Source: an uncultured Acidobacteriia bacterium
GTDB lineage: Bacteria; Acidobacteriota; Terriglobia; Bryobacterales; Bryobacteraceae
NCBI GenBank assembly: GCA_903929755.1
Contig: CAIYVZ010000005.1
Location: 1-35,392 of the forward strand
Direction of reading: 5' to 3'
Length of the DNA: 35,392 nt
Shown: piece by piece, positions 1 to 8,993 of the stretch
Numbering within the stretch: the stretch's first letter is position 1
Layout of the letters: each line of letters opens with the position of its first letter
Notes under the pieces: generated by a model
Databases searched by the model: none
Told to the model about the DNA's origin: nothing
Seen by the model: the letters and a program-made list of their open reading frames with translations, nothing else
Translations under genes and position numbers: made by a program

Positions 1-452
1 CCTCGATCTGACTCAGGCTGCTTACTTCCGTGTCGTTCATGCTGATGATCAATCCCCAGCATCCAACCCCTTCTCCTCAGGCTCACCTTGCGTGAGAATC
101 CGTACCCCCCTTCAGGCTCATCTTGCATGAGACAAGAGTGAAGGGCCTGCTCACCGCCAACTCGTGCAATAATCTCAGCCGTTGTGGCTGAGATCGGGTG
201 AACCGGTATGTAACGAACCAGTTCGTCCAGAAATTTGCGCCGCAGCACCGCTTTCTCTCGATCTGCCGTGTGGTAAATCCCATGTCCCAGTTCAGCGACT
301 GTTATTGCAGACAGCGCGATTGGCACGTCCCCTGCCTGACCCCGCAAGCGCCGAATCAGCTGAGGCGTCGTCAGCCGTCCACGTTCAGCCTGGATCAGAA
401 TGCTGGAATCAACCACCAGGCCTTTTACTATTCCCAGGTCGGGGGTGTCCAT
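1..452 (-). pseudogene. VapC-like PIN toxin, C-terminal part replaced; open at window edge
   Basis: PIN-domain RNases of the VapC family cut RNA with a cluster of acidic residues, and their partner antitoxin restrains them. From ATG 452 the protein begins with a hydrophobic strand and VVDSS (the first conserved Asp, residue 15), then TVAELGHG with the conserved Glu. It continues normally to ARVGGEQA, about residue 107. The family then has a DLLI-type motif and a final acidic residue. Here the frame instead reads an Arg/Gly/Ser-rich stretch and runs off the left edge without a stop, and the hairpin repeats at 77-132 lie in this tail. The start overlaps the antitoxin gene by 25 nt in another frame, the usual coupled arrangement. 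I infer a disabled toxin. A frameshift that restores the C-terminus beyond the window is less likely. Confidence 0.65.
77..132. repeat. Two 21-bp hairpin repeats with compensatory changes
   Basis: Positions 77-97 and 112-132 are near-identical 21-mers. Each holds a 5-bp inverted repeat around the loop CTTGC. Copy 1 has arms CTCAC/GTGAG (82-86, 92-96) and copy 2 has CTCAT/ATGAG (117-121, 127-131). The only two differences between the copies are a matched pair, so the palindrome is kept. They lie where the PIN-domain toxin gene stops looking like its family. A small dispersed repeat or a protein-binding site are both possible. Confidence 0.55.
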
Positions 453-703
453 GGCACGTTCCGGTCAGCGATACCTTGCTCCACGTCCCGCGCGAAGTCC
501 TCATCAACTACGCTACAAGCGCCCCCGGCTTCCATAGCGGCGATAATCTCCGACATCGTGACAGCCGGCCCACGGACAGGGCTCATAACCGCAACCGGCC
601 TCCGCTCCTGTTCGACCACGACCTCACTCCCTTGCCGCACTCTTTCCAGCACAGCATGAAGATCCCGCGCAAGTTCTGCTTCGCTCATGTAAAGCACGGC
701 CAT
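428..703 (-). CDS. Phd/VapB-type antitoxin (prevent-host-death family)
   Basis: This 91-residue protein has the compact Phd/YefM-type fold signature: an early strand and helix with SEAELARDLHAVLERVRQG, then strands reading VVEQERRPVAVMSP, and a C-terminal acidic/aromatic toxin-binding tail ending WTPPTWE. Such antitoxins bind their toxin and repress their own promoter. Start ATG 703 is preceded by AGGA at a fitting distance. The downstream PIN toxin gene starts inside this gene, as expected for a type II toxin-antitoxin operon. The antitoxin looks complete although the toxin looks damaged. Confidence 0.8.
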   Translation of the reverse strand: MAVLYMSEAELARDLHAVLERVRQGSEVVVEQERRPVAVMSPVRGPAVTMSEIIAAMEAGGACSVVDEDFARDVEQGIADRNVPWTPPTWE

Positions 704-915
704 ATTCCTGATGATAACGCCGGGCCGAAAGTGTGGCCACCTGAATGATCACAACTTTTTCAACAAAATCTTCCCAACCAAATCAACTACTTGGCCCACC
801 CCACCCCCAGATCCTGCATTCCGCCCATGCTCCAATTCAATCGAGAGGAGCAACGAAATGCAAAATCCAGGTCAACCCACACCCCCGCAAACCGGTTTCC
901 CCCGGCCTTCCCCCC

Positions 916-933
916 CGAAAAACACGTTTTTCG
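916..933. repeat. 18-bp palindrome in the gap downstream of coxG
   Basis: The sequence has arms CGAAAAAC and GTTTTTCG separated by two bases. It lies past the coxG stop and next to the inverted repeat at 939-981, so it could be a second terminator stem or a protein site. The rest of 704-1001 is C-rich, with homopolymer runs and no gene I recognise. Confidence 0.45.
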
Positions 934-938
934 CAAAC

Positions 939-981
939 GAACCCAGTAATCTCCAACAAAACAAAGGATCTTACTGGGTTC
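939..981 (-). terminator. Candidate terminator of the cox operon
   Basis: Perfect 11-bp inverted repeat (arms 939-949 and 971-981, core CCCAGTAA/TTACTGGG) with a 21-nt loop, beginning about 20 nt past the coxG stop on the minus strand. It is followed by GTTCGTTTGCG rather than a clean U-run, so it is only a candidate. The loop is long for an intrinsic terminator. Confidence 0.4.
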
Positions 982-1001
982 CCACGCCGGGTTTTTGCGG
1001 G

Positions 1002-1568
1002 TTATTTACCCCATTTTTCCGGGTTTTCGCCGGGTTTTTCCCCCGTCTTTCCCGCACCCGAACCCATCTGCTCAGCCGCTGCTTCCCCAGCCTTTTCTAC
1101 CCCGTCCCCCAGCCCCAATTTCTCCAGCTTCTTAAAAAACTGTTTCACCATCAGCTTCGAGGTCGTATCAATCATCCTCTGGCCCACGCTCGCAATCGAC
1201 CCGCCAATCTGCGCCTCGCCTGCAAACTCAATCCCCGTAGCCGTAATCGCGCTCGTAATGCTCAGGCCATCCCCCAGCCCGCTCAGCTGGATCACGCCCT
1301 CGCCCTTCACAAACCCAATCTTCCCCGTCCCCTCCACCAGCATCTTGAAGGAATACGGCCGATTCGGCTCCGTCAACACAACCTTGCCCTCAAACTGGCC
1401 CGACAAGCTCGCCAGCACCATCTTCAGGCCCAGCTTGTACTCGTTTTCTCCCGTCTTCTCCAGGCTGTTACACCCCGGAATCGCCAACGCCAGCATCGCC
1501 GGATCCTGCATCAGGTCGTACGCTTTCTCCGGAGGAAACGGCAGTTGCGCAGTCCCCGCAATCTTCAA
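1002..1568 (-). CDS. coxG: CoxG-like SRPBCC-fold protein
   Basis: CoxG proteins accompany CO dehydrogenase-type molybdenum hydroxylases and are thought to help membrane recruitment or assembly. The 188-residue product has the family start KIAGTAQLPFPPEKAYDLMQD, and a central ligand-binding fold with VEGTGKIGFVKGEG and ATGIEFAGEAQIGGSIASVG. A helix with MVKQFFKKLEK follows. The tail of about 35 residues is Gly/Glu/Lys-rich low complexity without a clear hydrophobic anchor. The start is TTG at 1568, interlocked with the coxM stop as TTGA, which implies translational coupling. It is the last gene of coxS-L-M-G. Confidence 0.85.
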   Translation of the reverse strand: MKIAGTAQLPFPPEKAYDLMQDPAMLALAIPGCNSLEKTGENEYKLGLKMVLASLSGQFEGKVVLTEPNRPYSFKMLVEGTGKIGFVKGEGVIQLSGLGDGLSITSAITATGIEFAGEAQIGGSIASVGQRMIDTTSKLMVKQFFKKLEKLGLGDGVEKAGEAAAEQMGSGAGKTGEKPGENPEKWGK

Positions 1569-2419
1569 GCAGACCTCGCCAGCGCCGCGCGCAGAGCCCT
1601 CGCCGTATAGGCCCCCGCCAAATGTGCCCGATACTCCGCCGTAGCATGCAAATCCGACGACGCATCCTGACCGTCCGCCACCAGTGCGGCCGCCGCCTGG
1701 ATATTCGCGTCCGTCACCTCTTTGCCCACCAGCGCGTCTTCCACGTTCCGTGCCCGATAAGCGTTGCCCGAAAGCCCCGTCATCCCCACGCGGACCAGCG
1801 TAAACTTCCCGCCCTCCTGCCGCACCCGCGCCGCCGCTCCCACAATGGCGAAACCGCTCGCCGGCTGCAGGAACTTCTGGTAGCTCGTGCCCGTCAGCCC
1901 GGCATCCACCGGAACAATCACTTCGCTCACAATCTCACCCGGCTCCAGCGCCGTCGTAAACGTATCCAGGAAGAACTCTTCCGTGGACAACGTCCGCGTC
2001 CCCTCGCCGCTCACCAGCACAATCTTCGCGTCCAGCGCATGCAGCGCCGCCGGATAATCGGCCGACGGATCCGCATGAGCCACACTCCCGCCAATCGTCC
2101 CTCGGTTCCGCACCTGGATATCGCCAATATGCGCCGCCGTCTCCGCAATCAGCGGACACTTGCCCAGCAACAGCGGCGAACTTTCCACTTCGAAATGCGT
2201 CACGCCCGCCCCAATATGGAGCTCGCCATTCTCTTCGCGGATGTAATTCAGTTCCGGCAACCGGCCAATGTCCACCAGATGCTCCGGATTCGCCAGCCGC
2301 AGCTTCATCATCGGGATCAAACTCATCCCGCCGGCCAGCGGCTTCGCGCCCTCCGCCAGCAGCGCCAAAGCTTCTTTCAGAGACCCCGGCGCGGAGTATT
2401 CAAATGAATTCGCAATCAT
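1565..2419 (-). CDS. coxM: CoxM-like FAD-binding subunit of molybdenum hydroxylase
   Basis: This medium subunit passes electrons from the iron-sulfur subunit to FAD and on to an acceptor. The 284-residue protein carries both FAD-binding signatures of the family, KPLAGGMSLIP (about residues 26-36) and TIGGSVAHADPSAD (about 108-121). The C-terminal CODH flavoprotein domain follows (RVGMTGLSGNAYRARNVE). Length fits the family. Start ATG 2419 overlaps the coxL stop as ATGA, and its own stop overlaps the coxG start. It is cytoplasmic with no signal peptide. The real substrate cannot be read from sequence. Confidence 0.92.
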   Translation of the reverse strand: MIANSFEYSAPGSLKEALALLAEGAKPLAGGMSLIPMMKLRLANPEHLVDIGRLPELNYIREENGELHIGAGVTHFEVESSPLLLGKCPLIAETAAHIGDIQVRNRGTIGGSVAHADPSADYPAALHALDAKIVLVSGEGTRTLSTEEFFLDTFTTALEPGEIVSEVIVPVDAGLTGTSYQKFLQPASGFAIVGAAARVRQEGGKFTLVRVGMTGLSGNAYRARNVEDALVGKEVTDANIQAAAALVADGQDASSDLHATAEYRAHLAGAYTARALRAALARSA

Positions 2420-4764
2420 GCCTTCTTCTCCTGAATAGAGCTGTCCTGAATCAGCTTCCAGATTTTTCCTGCCGTCATCGGCATATCAATGTGGCGAACT
2501 CCCAGCGGAGCCAGCGCGTCCACCACCGAGTTCACCATCGCGGGCGTCGAGCCAATCGTCCCGGCTTCCCCCACGCCCTTCGCGCCCAGCGGATTCACGG
2601 GCGACGGAGTCACCGTATGCGCGCTCTCCACCCACGGCATCATACGCGCCCGGGGCATGGCATAATCCATGAACGTCCCCGACACCAGCTGCCCGTTGTC
2701 GTCGTAAATACCGTGCTCCCACAGCGCCTGGCCCAGACCCTGCGCCACGCCGCCATGCAACTGCCCGTCCACCAGCAACGGGTTAATTATGTTGCCGATG
2801 TCGTCAACCGCCAGATAGCGCTTAATCTCAATCTGCCCCGTCTCGGCATCCACTTCGCTCACAATAATGTGCGCGCCGTAAGGATATGCGAAGTTCGAGG
2901 GTTCCCAGAACCGCGTCGCCACCAGCCCCGGCTCCGAACCCGTCGGAATCACGATGCCGCGATATGCCGCCGCCGCAATCTGCTGGAACGTCACCGAAGT
3001 CCCGTTACTCGCCGTACAGTGCCCGTCGGCCAGCACAACATCGCCGTCCTCCACGCCCAGCATCTTGGCACCAAACCTCTTCGCCTTGTCCCGGATATCC
3101 TGCAGCGCGTAGTGCAGCGCCGCGCCGCCAACCGCCGTGTTCCGGCTGCCGAACGTGCCGATCCCGTACTGCACAATCGACGTGTCGCCGTGCAGCACAA
3201 TCACGTCATCCATCGGAACTCCCAGCTCATCCGCCGCAATCTGCGCGAAGGCCGTTTCCTGGCCCTGCCCGTGCGGCGAACAGCCGGTCATCACCGTCAC
3301 TTTGCCCGAAGGCTCCACCTTCACGGTCGCCGATTCCCAGCCACCTGCCGGTGTCGCCGGCGAGGGCCCGAAACCGCACAACTCGCCGTACGTCGAGATC
3401 CCGATCCCCATCAGCCGACCCTCGGCTCTGGCCTGCGCCTGCTGCGCCCGCAGACCCTTGTAATCGATCATCTCCAGCGCTTTATCCAGCGTCGCCGCGT
3501 AATCGCCCGAGTCGTACGTCAGCCCCGCCGCCGTCAGGAACGGAAAATCGTCCTTGCCCGCGAAGTTCTTCAGCCGGATCTCCACAGGATCCATCCCGAG
3601 TTCCGCCGCCAGCATGTCCACCATGCGTTCAATACCGTGCGTCGCTTCCGGACGTCCCGCGCCGCGATAAGCATCCGTCGGCACTGCGTTCGTAAACACC
3701 CCAATCACCTGCGCGCTGATATTGCGGAACTTGTACAGCCCCGGCATCATCAGCACCGAAAGCGTCGGAATCGCCGGCGTCAACAACTGCAGGTACGAGC
3801 CCAGATCCTGTATCAGCTTCAGCTTCAGCCCCAGAATCGTGCCGTCCCGCATGGCCGCGATCTCCAGATAATCCACGTGCCCGCGCCCATGGATCGTCGT
3901 CTGGAAATTCTCCCGCCGCGACTCAATCCACTTCACCGGCTTGTGCAGCTTCATCGACACAAAGCCCATCAACGCTTCTTCCGGATAAACGTTCAGCTTC
4001 GAACCAAAGCCGCCGCCCACTTCCGGAGCAATCAGCCGAACCCGGTTCTCATCCAGCCCCAGCTGCCCCGCCAGAATCGACCGTGCCAGGTGAGGAATCT
4101 GCGTCGAAGTCCAGATGGTCATCGACTTGTCGGCCTGCTTCCAATCGGCGACGACGCCGCGCGTTTCCATCGCGTTCGGAATCAGCCGCTGACTCACAAT
4201 CCGCTGCCTCACCACCACTTCGGCGTCCGCGAAGGCCTGCGCCATATCGCCGCCTTCCTGGTTGTGCACGAACGCTGTGTTGTCAGGCCATTCCGGATGT
4301 ACCGCCGGAGCGCCTGCCGCCAGAGCTTTTTCAGGGTCCGTAACCGCCTGCGTCGGTTCCCAGTCCACTTCGATCAGATCCACGCCATCAGCGGCAATGT
4401 ACCTGTCTTTCGCCACCACCACGGCCACCGCGTGGCCCACAAAATAGGTCCGGTCCTGCGCCAGAATATGGTGCACCGGTCTCCGCAGACCCGGCAGATC
4501 GGCCGCGCAAACCACAGACCCGACACCCAGAATGTCCGCGCCCGTGTACACCGCCACTACCCCCGGCAGCGCCTGAGCCTTCGAGATGTCAATCGACTTG
4601 ATATTCGCCGCGCCGTGCGGACTCCGCAGAATCGCCGCGTGGTACATATCCGGCAGCTTCACGTCCTCCACGTAAGTGGCGGTGCCGGTAATCAGCCGCG
4701 GATCTTCTTTGCGCTTAATGCGCTTCCCAACCAGTTTTTCGAGTTTCGTAACGGTGGTCGACAT
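2416..4764 (-). CDS. coxL: CoxL-like molybdopterin subunit, form II signature
   Basis: This catalytic subunit binds the molybdopterin cytosine dinucleotide cofactor in a three-subunit oxidoreductase. The 782 residues show a hammerhead domain (about 20-140), GGGFGSK (250-256), an active-site loop AYRGAGR (365-371) and the conserved GVGEAG near the C-terminus with the catalytic Glu. True aerobic CO dehydrogenase (form I) carries AYxCSFR with a Cys that holds copper. AYRGAGR marks form II, whose physiological substrate is uncertain, so CO oxidation should not be assumed. It starts 6 nt after the coxS stop and overlaps coxM by 4 nt. Confidence 0.92.
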   Translation of the reverse strand: MSTTVTKLEKLVGKRIKRKEDPRLITGTATYVEDVKLPDMYHAAILRSPHGAANIKSIDISKAQALPGVVAVYTGADILGVGSVVCAADLPGLRRPVHHILAQDRTYFVGHAVAVVVAKDRYIAADGVDLIEVDWEPTQAVTDPEKALAAGAPAVHPEWPDNTAFVHNQEGGDMAQAFADAEVVVRQRIVSQRLIPNAMETRGVVADWKQADKSMTIWTSTQIPHLARSILAGQLGLDENRVRLIAPEVGGGFGSKLNVYPEEALMGFVSMKLHKPVKWIESRRENFQTTIHGRGHVDYLEIAAMRDGTILGLKLKLIQDLGSYLQLLTPAIPTLSVLMMPGLYKFRNISAQVIGVFTNAVPTDAYRGAGRPEATHGIERMVDMLAAELGMDPVEIRLKNFAGKDDFPFLTAAGLTYDSGDYAATLDKALEMIDYKGLRAQQAQARAEGRLMGIGISTYGELCGFGPSPATPAGGWESATVKVEPSGKVTVMTGCSPHGQGQETAFAQIAADELGVPMDDVIVLHGDTSIVQYGIGTFGSRNTAVGGAALHYALQDIRDKAKRFGAKMLGVEDGDVVLADGHCTASNGTSVTFQQIAAAAYRGIVIPTGSEPGLVATRFWEPSNFAYPYGAHIIVSEVDAETGQIEIKRYLAVDDIGNIINPLLVDGQLHGGVAQGLGQALWEHGIYDDNGQLVSGTFMDYAMPRARMMPWVESAHTVTPSPVNPLGAKGVGEAGTIGSTPAMVNSVVDALAPLGVRHIDMPMTAGKIWKLIQDSSIQEKKA

Positions 4765-4770
4765 GGTGTT

Positions 4771-5268
4771 TTAAGCCCCCGCTTTCGGAAGGGACGCGAG
4801 AGCGTCCCTGTGCAAAGATGCGGTCCGAACCGCGTTCACAATATGCTGATATCCCGTGCAGCGGCACAGGTTACCGTCCAGACCCTCGCGAATTTCGTGC
4901 TCGGTCGGATTCGGGTTCCGCTCCAGAATCTGCTTGGTAATCATGATCATGCCCGGCGTGCAGAAGCCGCACTGCAGAGCATGTTCCGTCCAGAAGGCGT
5001 CCTGGATCGGGTGCAGCGTGCCATCGGGAGCCGCCAAACCCTCAATCGTCAGAATCTCCGCCCCGTCGGCCTGAACGGCGAACATCGTGCAGCTTTTCAC
5101 CGCTTTGCCGTTCACTTCAATCGTGCAGGCGCCGCAGAGAGAGGTCTCGCAGCCCATATGTGTTCCAGTCAGTCCGATTACCTCGCGAAGGTAATGGATC
5201 AGGAGCATCCGCGGCTCCACTTCGTGGGAATGCTTCGTCCCGTTCACGGACACGTTAATAGTTCGCAT
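4771..5268 (-). CDS. coxS: CoxS-like 2Fe-2S subunit
   Basis: This small iron-sulfur subunit relays electrons from molybdenum to FAD. It has the plant-type cluster CETSLCGAC plus a further Cys about 12 residues on, and the all-helical second cluster with CGFCTPGM and CRCTGY. ATG 5268 gives a 165-residue protein beginning [10 protein letters not shown], as in the family. An in-frame start at 5331 would add 21 atypical residues and crowd the divergent sulfatase start, so I reject it. First gene of coxS-L-M-G. The promoter probably lies in the 72 bp shared with the sulfatase gene. Confidence 0.92.
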   Translation of the reverse strand: MRTINVSVNGTKHSHEVEPRMLLIHYLREVIGLTGTHMGCETSLCGACTIEVNGKAVKSCTMFAVQADGAEILTIEGLAAPDGTLHPIQDAFWTEHALQCGFCTPGMIMITKQILERNPNPTEHEIREGLDGNLCRCTGYQHIVNAVRTASLHRDALASLPKAGA

Positions 5269-5340
5269 AGTTTGGTCCCCGGCCAGTATAACCTTGCAAA
5301 GTATAACAACGTTCCGCGGCAAAGAGTACAATTCAGCGTG

Positions 5341-6768
5341 ATGAATCGTCGCGCCTTCCTTGCCACCACCGCCGCGCTCCTTCCGGCAGCCCAGTCCACC
5401 CGCCCCAACATCGTCTTCCTCCTCCCCGACCAGCTCCGAGCCCAGGCTCTCGGCTGCATGGGCGACAAAGATGCGATTACCCCCAATTTCGACCGTTTAG
5501 CCTCTCAGGGCATCCTGCTGAAGAACACCATCGCCAATACTCCCGTCTGCTGCCCGGCCCGCGCCATCCTCCTCACCGGCAAGTACGCCAGCGAAAACGG
5601 CATGACCGCCAATGACCTCCGCCTCCGTGAATCCCAGGTCACCGTCCCCGCACTCCTGTCAAAAGCCGGTTACCGGACCGGCTTCATCGGCAAATGGCAC
5701 CTTGACGGTGGCCAGCGCCTGCCCGGCTTCATTCCACCCGGCCCGCGTCGCCACGGTTTCGAATTTTGGGCCGCCAACGAGTGCAGCCACGCCCACTTCA
5801 ACACCCAGTACTTCCGGGACTCGCCCGAACCCATCCCCATGCAGAAGTTCGAGGCCGAGGGCTGGACCGATCTCGCCCTCGAATTCCTCGACGCCACCAA
5901 ATCCGACCACCGCCCCTTCTTCCTGACCGTTCAGATGGGCCCGCCGCACGATCCCTACAAGGCCCCGCCCGAAAACCGAGCCAAATTCGACGCCGAAAAA
6001 CTCCAGCTCCGCCCGAATTATGAGGAAGGCCCCCGCTCCCCAGGCCGCGCCGGTCTCGCCGAGTACTATGGCATGGTCAACGCCGTCGATGAGCAACTGG
6101 GCCGCATGATGGCGAAACTCGACCAGCTCGGCCTCACCGAAAACACCATCTTTATCGTCTCCTCCGACCATGGAGATATGCTCGGCTCCCACGGCCAGCG
6201 CTTAAAACGGAAACCGTGGGAAGAATCTATCCGAGTTCCCGGCATTATCCGCTGGCCCGCCAAAATCAAGCCCGGCCAAACCAGCGATCTACTCTTCAGC
6301 CACATCAGCTTCGCCCCCACTGTCCTCTCCTGGTGCGGCGTCAAGCCCCCCGCCACCATGCAGGGTCAGGACCTGTCCAAAACCATCACCACAGGCAAAG
6401 GCCCAGCCCCCGACTCCGTCTTCATGCAGATCTTCGGCCCCTATAAGGGTGACGAAACCGAACGAGGCTGGCGAGGAGTCCGCACCGCCCGCTACACCTA
6501 CGCCCGCTTCGAGGACAAGCCCTGGGTCCTCTTCGACAACGAAAAAGACCCGTACCAGCTAAAGAACCTGGCAGACGATAAAGCGCTGGTCGCACCGCTG
6601 GACCGCATGCTAACCCGGCACATGAAGGCCTCCGGTGATTCCTGGTCCAAAAACTGGGTCCACCTCGTCGAAGACAAGGGCTATCTGTACACCGGAGACA
6701 CCTATTACAGCGTCAACGAGTTCCTGGAAGCCGCCGCGAAAAAGGGGGTTACAGTGCCCCGAATCTAA
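5341..6768 (+). CDS. Tat-exported Cys-type sulfatase
   Basis: Type I sulfatases hydrolyse sulfate esters with a formylglycine made from a Cys or Ser. The 475-residue product begins with a Tat-like signal ([19 protein letters not shown]). [10 protein letters not shown] carries a metal-binding Asp30. The activation site is C70-C-P-A-R74 followed by LLTGKYAS, so Cys70 is the expected formylglycine position. [11 protein letters not shown] supplies further metal ligands. Length is normal. The frame is open upstream to 2404, but that part only mirrors coxL, and ATG 5341 directly precedes the Tat signal. No strong ribosome site is visible. The stop interlocks with the convergent oxidoreductase gene. 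Substrate unknown; an extracytoplasmic sulfated carbohydrate is a reasonable guess. Confidence 0.9.
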   Translation: MNRRAFLATTAALLPAAQSTRPNIVFLLPDQLRAQALGCMGDKDAITPNFDRLASQGILLKNTIANTPVCCPARAILLTGKYASENGMTANDLRLRESQVTVPALLSKAGYRTGFIGKWHLDGGQRLPGFIPPGPRRHGFEFWAANECSHAHFNTQYFRDSPEPIPMQKFEAEGWTDLALEFLDATKSDHRPFFLTVQMGPPHDPYKAPPENRAKFDAEKLQLRPNYEEGPRSPGRAGLAEYYGMVNAVDEQLGRMMAKLDQLGLTENTIFIVSSDHGDMLGSHGQRLKRKPWEESIRVPGIIRWPAKIKPGQTSDLLFSHISFAPTVLSWCGVKPPATMQGQDLSKTITTGKGPAPDSVFMQIFGPYKGDETERGWRGVRTARYTYARFEDKPWVLFDNEKDPYQLKNLADDKALVAPLDRMLTRHMKASGDSWSKNWVHLVEDKGYLYTGDTYYSVNEFLEAAAKKGVTVPRI

Positions 6769-8993
6769 GACGAAGCCTTGATGGCCGCCAAAACCCTTGC
6801 TGGGGTGAACGGAGCTTCCCGCAGTCGGGCCCCTGTCGCGTCAAAAATGGCATTGCCGATCGCCGCCTGAATCAGCGTAATGGAGGTTTCACCCGACCCG
6901 CACGCTTCCTCCTCAGGCCGGTTAATCAGCACCGATTCGATCACTGGCGTCTGCATACCCAGCGTCAGACTCCGGTAGTTGCCCCAGTGCACCGAAGTCA
7001 CCTTCGTCTCATCCCAGGTGACCTCCTCGCCCAGCGCCCGGCTCAGACCCTGCAGCGCGCCGCCTTCAATCTGGTTCTTCATCCCGTCCGGATTCGAAAT
7101 CGGCCCGCTGTCATTACTGACCACGATCCGCTTGGTGACAATGCGCCCCGTTGCCAGATCCACTTCGATCTCCGCCACCAGCGCCGCATACCCGTTGTCG
7201 CCCTCATAGGCGACCACTGCAATCCCGCGCCCCGGTGCCATCCCGGTCTTCGGCCGTTTCGGGTTCGGTGAAGGCCGCTTCTGCCAGTTCGCCGCTTTGG
7301 CCACTTCCGTCAGCGCATCCCGCAACCGGAAGAAGCTCAAATGCCGCAGTCGGTACTCCAAAGGATCCGCCTTCAACCTTGCCGCGATCTCGTCCATAAA
7401 GCACTCGTGGGCAAACGTGTTCTGCAGCCGCGCTGGTGACCGCAAAGGCCCGGTGAAGAACGCCGACCGGACGTTATGCACCAGAACCCGGACCGACTTC
7501 ACGTTGCCGCATCCGGCCCCGGCATAGGACGGAATCCCGTTGCTGTTGTTGTTGAAAGCGCCAGCCGCTGGTGAGGGCGAACGAGGTACGAACGGCTCCG
7601 GTGCGTATCCCAGCAGCGTCCCGGTGACCACATTTCCGGGAGTGCTCGGCCCCGGACGGTTCCCCAGCGTCGGAGACCAGCTTTCGTGGTCCCAGGCGAT
7701 GATGTTGCCCTGGGCGTCCAGCCCCACCCGTTCTTCCAGTGCGTACGCGTGGCCAAAGTTCTCCCACGCCATCTCATCGGCGCGGCTCAGTTGCACCCGG
7801 ACCGGTTTCCCCACTGCCTGGGACATCACCGCAGCGTCGTATGTAACCGTATCCGCCCCGTTCAGGCCGTAGCAGCCTGAACCCCGGCGGAAGATGACGT
7901 GGACGTCGGCGGGCTTCAGCCCCAGCAAGGTGGCGCAGGCCGATTTCTGGTACCAAACACCCTGTGTCCCGGACCAGATGGTCGCTTTATCGCCCTGCAC
8001 ATCGGCCACGGCGCAGGAGCCGCCCACTGACCCGTGCATCTGGTACGGATGGTAGTAATTGCCCTTCATCACCGTCGCGGCGGAAGCCAGTTTCTGGTCC
8101 ACATCGCCCGAATCCAGAAGGCGGGTATCGCGAGTCGGCTGCTGCTTCTTCAGGTGGTCGGCGAAGCCCGCGAAAGGCGGTAGCGCCGGCCCCGGAGTCC
8201 AGTTGACCTTGAGTTTTTGAGCGGCCTGAATGGCCTGCCACGGCTTCTCGGCCACCACCCCGACGAAGTCCTTCTTCGTGACGATCTTCACCACTCCAGG
8301 CATCCCGGAGATGGAGGTGCCATCCACCGAGGCCAGCTTCGCCCCCGGAGAAGGCGGACGGACCACCCGGCCATGCAGCATCCCGGGTACCCGGACGTTC
8401 TGGACGAACTCAAACCGCCCCGTCACGATATCGGGGATATCGGTACGCGGGATCGGCTTGCCCAGGACGGTCCATGTCTTCGGATCGCGGCGTTTGGCGT
8501 TCGGGTCGAGCGTCAGATTGAACTTCTGGCCCCCAAGCAGTTCGCCGTAGCCAATCTTCTTTGACGCTGAACGAACCTCGCCGTTGACGGCGCTCAACTC
8601 GGAGACCGGGACACCGAGCTTGGCCGAAGCCAACCGGATCAGGGCCTCCCGGGCCGTCGCGCATGCCAGCGCCAGATTGCCATGGTTGAAGTTCGCCGGG
8701 TGCGACTGGCTCCCCGAAGTATGGGCCTGGTCGGGTGTCAGCGCCGTGTCGCAGGTGATCAGATTCACTTTGGCGAAGGGCACACACAGTTCTTCGGCCA
8801 CCAACTGCGCCTGCGCCGTGAAGATACCCTGGCCCAGCTCTTCTTTACCGCTGTAAGCCGTAACCGTGCCATCCGCGCCGATGGCGACCCAGGAATCCAG
8901 TGCCTTCATGGAAGGCGAGCCCGGTACCTGACCAAAGGAGGGGAACTCGACGAACATTACCCCCGCAGCCGCTAAGAAGGTCCGCCGGTTCAC
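6765..8993 (-). CDS. Tat-exported molybdopterin subunit, isoquinoline-oxidoreductase (IorB) type
   Basis: Large subunit of a two-component molybdenum hydroxylase that oxidises aldehydes or N-heterocycles. The 742 residues begin with a Tat signal (MNRRTFLAAAGVMFVE). KEELGQGIFTAQAQLVAEEL then binds cofactor, as in IorB-type enzymes where the order of cofactor domains differs from xanthine dehydrogenase. Later landmarks are GPLRSPARLQNTFA and CGSGETSITLIQAAIGNA, with the presumed catalytic Glu. Start GTG 8993 is interlocked with the small-subunit stop as GTGA, and GGAGAAGG lies just upstream. No FAD subunit is encoded nearby, as is normal for this type, which usually passes electrons to a cytochrome c or quinone. 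Substrate unknown. Confidence 0.9.
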   Translation of the reverse strand: MNRRTFLAAAGVMFVEFPSFGQVPGSPSMKALDSWVAIGADGTVTAYSGKEELGQGIFTAQAQLVAEELCVPFAKVNLITCDTALTPDQAHTSGSQSHPANFNHGNLALACATAREALIRLASAKLGVPVSELSAVNGEVRSASKKIGYGELLGGQKFNLTLDPNAKRRDPKTWTVLGKPIPRTDIPDIVTGRFEFVQNVRVPGMLHGRVVRPPSPGAKLASVDGTSISGMPGVVKIVTKKDFVGVVAEKPWQAIQAAQKLKVNWTPGPALPPFAGFADHLKKQQPTRDTRLLDSGDVDQKLASAATVMKGNYYHPYQMHGSVGGSCAVADVQGDKATIWSGTQGVWYQKSACATLLGLKPADVHVIFRRGSGCYGLNGADTVTYDAAVMSQAVGKPVRVQLSRADEMAWENFGHAYALEERVGLDAQGNIIAWDHESWSPTLGNRPGPSTPGNVVTGTLLGYAPEPFVPRSPSPAAGAFNNNSNGIPSYAGAGCGNVKSVRVLVHNVRSAFFTGPLRSPARLQNTFAHECFMDEIAARLKADPLEYRLRHLSFFRLRDALTEVAKAANWQKRPSPNPKRPKTGMAPGRGIAVVAYEGDNGYAALVAEIEVDLATGRIVTKRIVVSNDSGPISNPDGMKNQIEGGALQGLSRALGEEVTWDETKVTSVHWGNYRSLTLGMQTPVIESVLINRPEEEACGSGETSITLIQAAIGNAIFDATGARLREAPFTPARVLAAIKASS

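Noticed and set aside
711-1644. Two 299-residue + strand frames
   Set aside because: They are antisense to coxG/coxM and extend through C-rich spacer; composition is Pro/Arg/His noise.
2416-4764. Calling this a true aerobic CO dehydrogenase
   Set aside because: The active-site loop is AYRGAGR, not the Cys-containing form I loop, so CO oxidation is not supported.
2404-5340. Long + strand open frame continuous with the sulfatase (would give 1454 residues)
   Set aside because: The upstream part is antisense to coxL and coxS, His/Arg/Pro-rich and without family motifs. The sulfatase signal peptide begins at 5341.
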